From Fasciola hepatica (taxonomy: Eukaryota > Platyhelminthes > Trematoda > Plagiorchiida > Fasciolidae), in contig CANUEZ040000163.1 in NCBI GenBank assembly GCA_948099385.1, positions 6,068,001 through 6,132,000 of the forward strand: a DNA stretch of 64,000 nucleotides. Reading direction: 5' to 3'. Numbering within the stretch: position 1 is the first letter of the stretch; every line of letters begins with the position of its first letter. The notes below the pieces were generated by a model, which saw only the letters and a list, made by a program, of their open reading frames with translations, searched no databases and had not been told where the DNA came from. This document shows positions 56,816 through 64,000 of this stretch, one piece after another. A program made the translations under genes and the position numbers.

Positions 56816-59800
56816 GGACTAGTGGGCGAACTAGAGCAAACTCGGCCTACAAGGTTGCAAGTTCAACATACTACTCAACTGGTCCATAATGTATATGCTG
56901 TACGTATGTTGATGAGTGGAAGATCACGTGATTAGAGTCAGGGGTGAAGGAGAATAAAGTTCATGGAATACGCCCGCTAATCCATGAAAAGCTTTCTACA
57001 TGAAGAAATTTCTTTTTGATATATAACTTCAGGTATTTACATATATAGTACTGGGTAAAGGGTAGTATTCGTACAGCTATAGACTGAAGGGACTGAGTGA
57101 GTGAGTGTGCAATGAACCCGCTTAGTGGGAAAACTATGGTCTCAATGACCCAGCTGGATAGGGTTTCCAAGGGTATTCCACAAAGGGTTGAATAGCGAGA
57201 ACACAGTATCAATGCGAATAAGTTAAAGAATAGATACAGGTAAAGCGTGCAGATGAAAGTCCTCTGTTTAGGCCAGTGGTGAAAGGATGACTAAAGTATT
57301 CAACGCCGAATGAGACAAAAACGGACTGTTTCTCAAAAAGTTCCCATTCACTTTTTCGAGGCCTAGCTGAACCCAACTCAGCATGGAATGAAGGAAAATA
57401 GAAACTTTAACCGAAATGTGGATGTAGTGTCCAAGAACGGGACGCATTTGGGTCACGGATGATAATAATGTAGAGGAGCAGAGTGGAGTAGAGTGTCAAG
57501 CGAGACTTAAGAATTTGTTTCAGAAGCACCGCCGGGTGAGTCAGAGCAGCTTTGAAGAAAAATGAGACACCATAGTTGCCGTGCAGAAGTAAATTGGGAT
57601 AAATCACTCTTAAAATGGTACAGGATGCAAGTAACAGACGTATGAGAAGTCCTGAGAGCCCTGAAATAACCTGTTGATTTTCTACTGAGCGTCTTTAGGA
57701 AGAGATTCGATTCGCGGGATGAGAACCCAAACACCTACAGACTTTCATGTGAGTGTCTGATTTGTAACCTATGATAGTGAAATCAAACTAATAACGGTAT
57801 TCCGTGGCGTAACTCTTTTGTGCCATTGTTCGAGGCTTTGCTACACATAAATTAGTTGAAACGGAAGATTTTTACTGCAAACAATACGGCCCAATTAGAC
57901 CGCAGTGGAATGCTGATAATGGAGCAATTTGTCATATAGTATCAACGTTCATCTCACCACGGAAAACCATGGAAATACCATCCAGCTGAACATGAGGTAA
58001 ACAATATTGAGATAAAGATCTAACCACCAGTCTACCCATGAGGGCTAAAGCATTTTCTGTCATTAGCTCTGAATTGAGAAAACCCGTGAAAGGTACAACA
58101 ATCAAATCCTTTGATGAATTTATTCTCTCTCTATTTGTAACGAAAACGCTAGTTCACAAACGACTGATGGAATGCCGTTTATGTGTGTTACCACAACAGT
58201 CTGTCTGAAATAATTACCACTTACTGCCAAGGTTTCCGTCAAACTTTGTAAAATATTGAAGAACCTGTACACCAGTTTCATCCAGCCTAGTGCACGTCAG
58301 CGGTGGAAAGTAAAATTCGATCTCATTCTCGAATATATTTGACGATATATCCTTAAGATGCAAACTTCACAGAGAAGAACTGTTCACTAGGCAATTGGAT
58401 TTCGGTGCTCGTAACATTTGGTAATAGAATTACTCAGGCTCAAAAACACCGATTGCTTCTTCTGTATAGCATTTTTATCACTTTACGGAGGTGGAATTTC
58501 TAAAATCCTAAAACACCAAAGTGAGTGGATTAATCAGTGAGATTTGTTTGGGGATGGATCGCATGGCACTGTTGGATTTTATTTCTGATTCATTATGGGA
58601 TGACAAATTGCTGTGTGAGTACTCGTCCTTGGAACTCTTAGTTCCCAGTAGTATTTAGTTGGTTCCTAGATGATGTAAGGTTTTTTTTACTGAATGCGGA
58701 CAACGGTAAGAAAATCCCAATCATCGGAATTCTATGATCGAACTAAATCTGCATATTTGAGATGTATGCTTTGAAAGCCAGTATAAATTAATATTAGGAA
58801 TGACACTGCGTAATCGAAACACTATATTCACTTGGGGACAGTCAGGGCTACGCAAATTGCACACTCTCGTGTTCGAATGTTTAAGTATTCACGTTTTTAA
58901 CAGACTATGAATAAAAGCTGTTTTATTTCCCCGCATATGCTTGTCTGTGGTCAAGTCAAGCATTGAAGGCCTCGAGGATTGAACACACGTCAGTGGACAT
59001 TAAATATTTTCACTCTCTTTGCCAATATATTTCTTATTCGGTCTGGATGAACCTTGCACATTAAAGCAGCTGCCCAAAACTATGCACTAGGTTCGGGCCA
59101 ATGGTTGGTACGTTTGAATAAGATCTATATTTCTAAGCCTGGAAAATATCTACGGCCAAGAAACTCAATAGCATTTTTGAGGTTTGGTGGTCTACGTGGG
59201 CATGAAATGAGAAGAAATCTGACGAAGCACAATCCAGTTTTCATAATATCATCACTTGTCTTTTACTTTGCTTTCTATGAGTCAACAAACGTGTACCATT
59301 TTTCGAATGCATACGCATTCAGATAAAGGATGCCTGATAGGAAGTGACTGGCAGTGATTGGATTTGACCAGTGATTCGAACACCGTGGTTATTGAACCAA
59401 TTGCCGTATTTCATATCAGTAAACCTTGAGGACCACGTGCGTTTTATCTTCTTGTACTTGATCCATCGATACCTACTCCGCTTTGCAATGAGTCCGTTTT
59501 GGATAACCAGGTCAGTGCAATAACCCACCAGCATACAGCCTGGTGGCTTCAATTTGCAGAATTGAGACGGTCAGTTTAAACGATCTCCCAGTCGTGAATA
59601 TTCGCAGACTCAAAATGAATTTTTGGTTCGGACGATTTGCACAAAGGCTTATTACCTTGTAAAAACCAGTGAGAAAAATGCGCTGAATCATGTGTTGTTG
59701 ATGTTCAAGAGAGCCACCGTAAGTCAGCCAGGATAGCCTGATGGTGGTCCAGTGTTCTGCTTTTGCAAATATTCACCCCGATTTCGAGTTTCAGTGAAGG

Positions 59801-62019
59801 TTCAATGATGAAACAGATGTGCAATACTTCCGGTGCCTTTGGTGTCGAGTTGAGCATTGTCAACGCATGGGGAATTGCTTTTTAGATAGGTTAAACTAAA
59901 CGACTCGTCGTAGAAAACAGCCGCTTGATGCACCGTGGCAGATGAACTAAGAACTTAGGTGGAAGCCATCTGAAGGGAATGTTAAATGAAACTCTGGAAA
60001 CTTTGGAAACTTTGGAAACTCTGGGTCCTTTTATATGATCCAATAGTCCAGTAAATGCATGAACACTGTTTATGGATACACGATTTCTCCTGACCAGGGA
60101 GGGCGTGATGTAAATCCTATGTGCCGTCAAATTTAATATACTTCAGCATCAGCTCTGAGGGTTACATAAATTATGGACTGTTGCCTTTTCCATTTGGAGC
60201 CTGCATCAAACTTTGGGACAATTATAGATAATCGGAAACCTTCACACCTGCATCATCGATCTTCCGTCTTGATGGTTCATCAAAACACGAACCTTCATTC
60301 TCTCATGCGTATGCAATGGGATGTCTGACGGTAGCTGAGTGAGTGAAAGCCTCATTCTTTTTCTGATTCATGCAGTGTCCCAAAATCCACTACACCTGGT
60401 TATTATTTGAAGGCCGGGTAAAGAATTCACCTTATCTACAAAATTTGTCTTACTCAAAAGTGGAAACCCAGCAACATTTTTGGTTCGACAAAAAATATGA
60501 AAACAGAAAGTGGCTGTGAAAGAACTTAGGTTAAACCAAGCTTGGGTTTGAATAATAATATTTCCGAAAACACTGTATGTTACGGTCATTTTACCAAGAG
60601 TAGGTAAGTCATAATATTTAGGGTTATTTACTGAATCGAACCCAAAATGTATGCCATAGTGATCTTGTGTGATTAGTCGGTTTATCAGTTTGGCGCAACC
60701 GGTTATTTCTGTCCCTCCAAACCAGGAAAAATATTGAAAAGCACAGGCTAACGTTGACCACTCGCATGTAGACGAACTGATTGGCTAGCGGTTGAGTGAC
60801 TTCGAACGTATATCCACTATCTCCGAGGACCGAAATCTGAATCCCGTCACCACTGACCACTTCGGCGGTCGAGAGAAATCCACTGTTGCCCTACTCGGGA
60901 CCACGCCTGATCTATCTGGGTCTTAAGTGTTTCACCTCTCCACATATCACAATAAGATTGCAGGCTATCCTTATCGTACCGCGAGTTTCTCTGATAAGAG
61001 GAAATACACCTTCCACTTTAGGCATGCGCAAACATACAATAAGGAAAAAGCTATCTATTTCATGACATTTAAAGCTGTTCAGTTCCTAACCGTCAGTTCC
61101 ACACAGGTGCATAGTTGATGTTTTAGAGCCAGTTTTCCTGTGCATTTTACTACAACGGTAAGGACTGACAGTTCATACATTTATTGTCCATGTTATTACG
61201 ACTGAGACGATAATTAGTAAATCTACTGGGCCATACTATTATTGAGGTCAAACTGCGAGAAAAAGAACATTACTAGAGCTTGTGAAATCGATATTCCTTC
61301 AGTTGAAATTCAGATTTCAGTTTTCACGGCATGACTTTAGATTTCACAAAGTCATACTGATTGTGCCATTTGCCAAAATTCGAAGCCTAAGAAATTCAAG
61401 TTCATTTTGGTCTCCGTTACTCGATGATTATGGGCCAACTATCATTTTTTGCAGTGTTCCAGTTGTAGTATCCCTCTATTCTGCAAGCACATAAAGAACA
61501 GTGTCATCTTCTCCTATGGCTCAACTGGGAGCAGAGAGAAACCGAAAATTCAGAATAACCCTCAATCTCCAGCATTCAGTTCAACGTAGATGCTTGTAGA
61601 AAAAGTTATTGTCTAATAGACAAAATAAATTAAAAAGTTACTGAAGGAGCATGAAACTCGGAAGCAGAAAGAAATCCCCCAGCCAAATCTCATATAGCCG
61701 ACGATTTTATTTTAAACGCCAAAGTCGCCTTATTTGCTCCGATATTAGTTGAACTACTTTATTAAATAAATTAATACCTTTGTTACTACAGTTAATTACA
61801 CAGTACACTGATTGAATAGGAGTCGGTATTCCTACTTGAACTCTCTTTCTTAATTAGCCGGAAAATTATGATCTTTCGGGTAAACATTAATGAACTAAGT
61901 TGAATTGATGATTTCAAGTAACTTCAGGCAGGGAGCCACATCCACAACGCAGAAAATAATTTGGGTTACCAGAACTAATTAACTTTAAAAAAATTAAATT
62001 TTCAGAAATCTAGTTCAAC

Positions 62020-62022
<3 letters not shown>
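56816..62022. other. Unassigned AT-rich stretch with minor repeats
   Basis: No recognised gene. Small features: GAGTGAGTGAGTG at about 57095-57107, a 9-base CTTTGGAAA triplication at about 59998-60022, and SINE-like B boxes near 59360 (-) and 60845 (+). Short ORFs (largest 90 codons at 59054-59326) have no motif. Confidence 0.45.
60780..60880 (+). repeat. SINE-like repeat, family 2, copy 2
   Basis: An A-box-like TGGCTAGCGGTTGAG (60781-60795) and a B-box-like ATCTGAATCCCG (60834-60845) about 40 bases apart, followed by TCACCACTGACCACTTCGG, which resembles the downstream part at 49395-49410. Confidence 0.45.

Positions 62023-62023
<1 letters not shown>

Positions 62024-62060
<37 letters not shown>
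62024..62060. repeat. (AT)n microsatellite
   Basis: An uninterrupted run of about 18 AT units. Confidence 0.9.
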
Positions 62061-62063
<3 letters not shown>

Positions 62064-64000
62064 TTGTCAGGATTTACTTACTGAAGAACAAGGTAGAGCT
62101 AGTGGGGTTGAGGGATTGTCACGCCCTACAGTGGTGGTGACTATTGGTAAAATTGAATAATGAGAATCGCGTTGGAAATCGGAACGTTGGACATAAAGGA
62201 ATGCTATGTCAAAGTTTCACGGCATGTACTTCCCGTTACAGGCACCAGCTACCCGAACCGCTGTAGGCTATAATTAAAGTCAGTCGGGGAAAAAATGTGA
62301 AGACATTTTTATCAATGGGTTAAGAAATCTAATTTGAAAGGAAAGACCTACACTGATTTGTTCCAGGAAAACTTCTATGGGAGCCGGAAACAATGGAACT
62401 TGTTGGTATATTTTGGGGATTTTTATTCTACGTATTACGAAATGTGCCGTATCTGGGGGCACGGAGTAGTGAATTATTTACTTAGCCAAATCCGTATGCA
62501 CATATATACCTATTGCTAGTAAGTAATTACACATGTTTAACATGAACGTAGGTGAAACGAGGATTCAATTTTTATCTGGTAATTTTTCTTAAAGTTTCAA
62601 CATGCTTCTCCCACTGTTTTAAGTTTATGGTGGCACTGCACATCTGCTCCATTTTTGGTCTTGTTAAGATCAGGCACGTAGTTCCAACTTGCACCTTTTT
62701 GAACCCGGCTTGGAATACACTGAAGCCCTCGAGCTAACCTTTGGGCATTTTGGGATTGTTTGCAGTGTCTCGCTTTACAGTAACAGTACGCACTTTCCTG
62801 TCTATCCGTCAGCATTCCGGATGTTTGTAACAAGCTACCTATTCAGCATTACATCCCTTGAAGCAGTTAATGAATAAATGAAGGAAATCACGTAACACGG
62901 GAAATATCATGATATATACATCGGTTGAGTGAATTATTGGTTACTACAAAAGTTCGTTATTGTTGATTTCATAGGAACCACTCAGCACAGATTAGGGACA
63001 TTGCTCACAATAGAACTGGATTTATTTACTAAAATTCCCTGATTGTTCCGCTGATTTGCTGACCCTCATCAATGAGGGGCAAAGAGAGCACTCACTCAAG
63101 TAAGTTTAGCTCTTGTCAATTAAACCTTTTAAACACCAACGAAAAACTTTTGCATGGTAACCATCCCATAGTGACTGAACGCATCAATCAACCATACTCG
63201 AAAGCACTAAACGAAAACTAACTGAGCATCTGAACTTCAGCATAAGGCTTGTATCAAATGGGTGACAACCACAAGAGCGGTGTTGTTGACGACCGCGTGA
63301 ATTGATGACTTCTCCAAGATCGCCGTTCCTAACGGAAGCGCGAATAGGTGGCGTTTTCATCAAATAAAGAATGCGATCCGAAAGGGATTGGGTGGGGGGA
63401 GAGGGGATGAAGAAGGTGAATCTTCCACAGACAAACTGTCATGTGATCTTCAAAATCATCCTTCATCGCAATTTGCTGAACCTAAAATATATATGCATAG
63501 AAGTTGAAGTGACAAACTAAATGAAATTGGCCTCCCATGAAAAACTGTCAATAAATGTAACAAAACACAGTTTGGGTTGATGGATCCCCATTTTGTCAGC
63601 AAAGTTTCAGGATAAGCGTTAAATTTTACTTCGATTTAGAATAAATCAACCTTTGTGGGGTGCCTGTGTTTCATCCATGTAATAAGTATTTTGTACGCTT
63701 AGAGGAAAATGTAGAATCTTATTTAAGTTTGAAGAAGAATATCAGTAGTTTTTGAAACGATTTTTTTCCACGATTGTTCATTCATATTTAGCTTGCTTTT
63801 TCACCTGCTCAAGGAGAAATTAGGATTTTTTGTTCAAGGAATCGGGCCGGTAATACCCAAATGATAAACATCAAAAGTAATGAACAGTGTTTGAACCACA
63901 ACAGGTGTGGTTAGAACCCTGTTTTTAACTAAATCGCGGAGACGCCTGACCCCTTTCTACTGAACCTCAAGACCATGATTGCCGGTTCTCTTTCAGTGAG
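62061..64000. other. Unassigned AT-rich stretch to window end
   Basis: Short ORFs only (largest 78 codons). No recognisable domain, RNA gene or tandem array. Confidence 0.45.

Overview
This window is eukaryotic repeat DNA with no host gene I can recognise. It has no long intact ORF and no operons. Nearly all coding signal is decayed reverse-transcribing elements: three BEL/Pao LTR-retrotransposon segments, several CR1/Jockey-like LINEs, two RTE-like LINE fragments and a Penelope-like fragment. tRNA-derived SINE heads and AT-rich microsatellites fill in around them. The RTE fragments, together with Pao elements, CR1-like LINEs and a Penelope remnant, suggest a flatworm (trematode or cestode). 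That is an inference from family resemblance, at low to moderate confidence.

Region 1 (1-28140) is a nest of insertions. The youngest layer I can date is a complete BEL/Pao element on the + strand (10136-16779). It has 376-bp LTRs (TGTAAC...GTTACA/GTAACA), a 5-bp target duplication GAATG, and gag, protease, RT, RNase H, integrase and a C-terminal domain, with several frame breaks. It sits inside ORF2 of a minus-strand CR1-like LINE (4902-20036). If the element and one GAATG are set aside, the LINE reading frame continues without a break. The same LINE is also interrupted by a 3.76-kb non-coding insertion (5694-9454) bounded by two direct repeats of about 1.1 kb. Without both insertions the LINE spans about 4.7 kb, a normal length. 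A 5'-truncated relative of it lies head to head at 20045-20760 on the + strand.

This whole complex lies between two pieces of a second, older BEL/Pao element on the minus strand. The 3' half is at 1-1836 and runs off the window; the 5' half with its LTR is at 23422-26558. Both halves break at the same point of the RT/RNase H region, so about 21.6 kb appears to have accumulated inside one old element. Its right end is marked by (ATT)14. A further CR1-like LINE on the + strand (26620-28130) abuts the old 5' LTR.

Region 2 (28140-64000) is AT-rich and mostly unassignable. It holds LINE fragments at 32210-32720 (-), 35290-38070 (-, with endonuclease, RT and a TACAA-type tail), 48780-49185 (-, RTE), 50745-51260 (-) and 55240-55930 (+, RTE). 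A Penelope-like RT scrap at 38790-38999 (+) abuts a tRNA-derived SINE. There are at least three SINE-like families, a dispersed promoter-like repeat (about 39415-39830 and 56465-56815), a degenerate tetranucleotide array (40957-41418) and an (AT)n run (about 62024-62060).

The elements do not work together as a pathway. Each encoded its own replication machinery (endonuclease plus RT for LINEs; gag, protease, RT, RNase H and integrase for BEL/Pao), and all appear inactive. The most novel items are the direct-repeat-bounded 3.76-kb element and the covarying hairpins shared by its interior and the 20.8-23.4 kb region.
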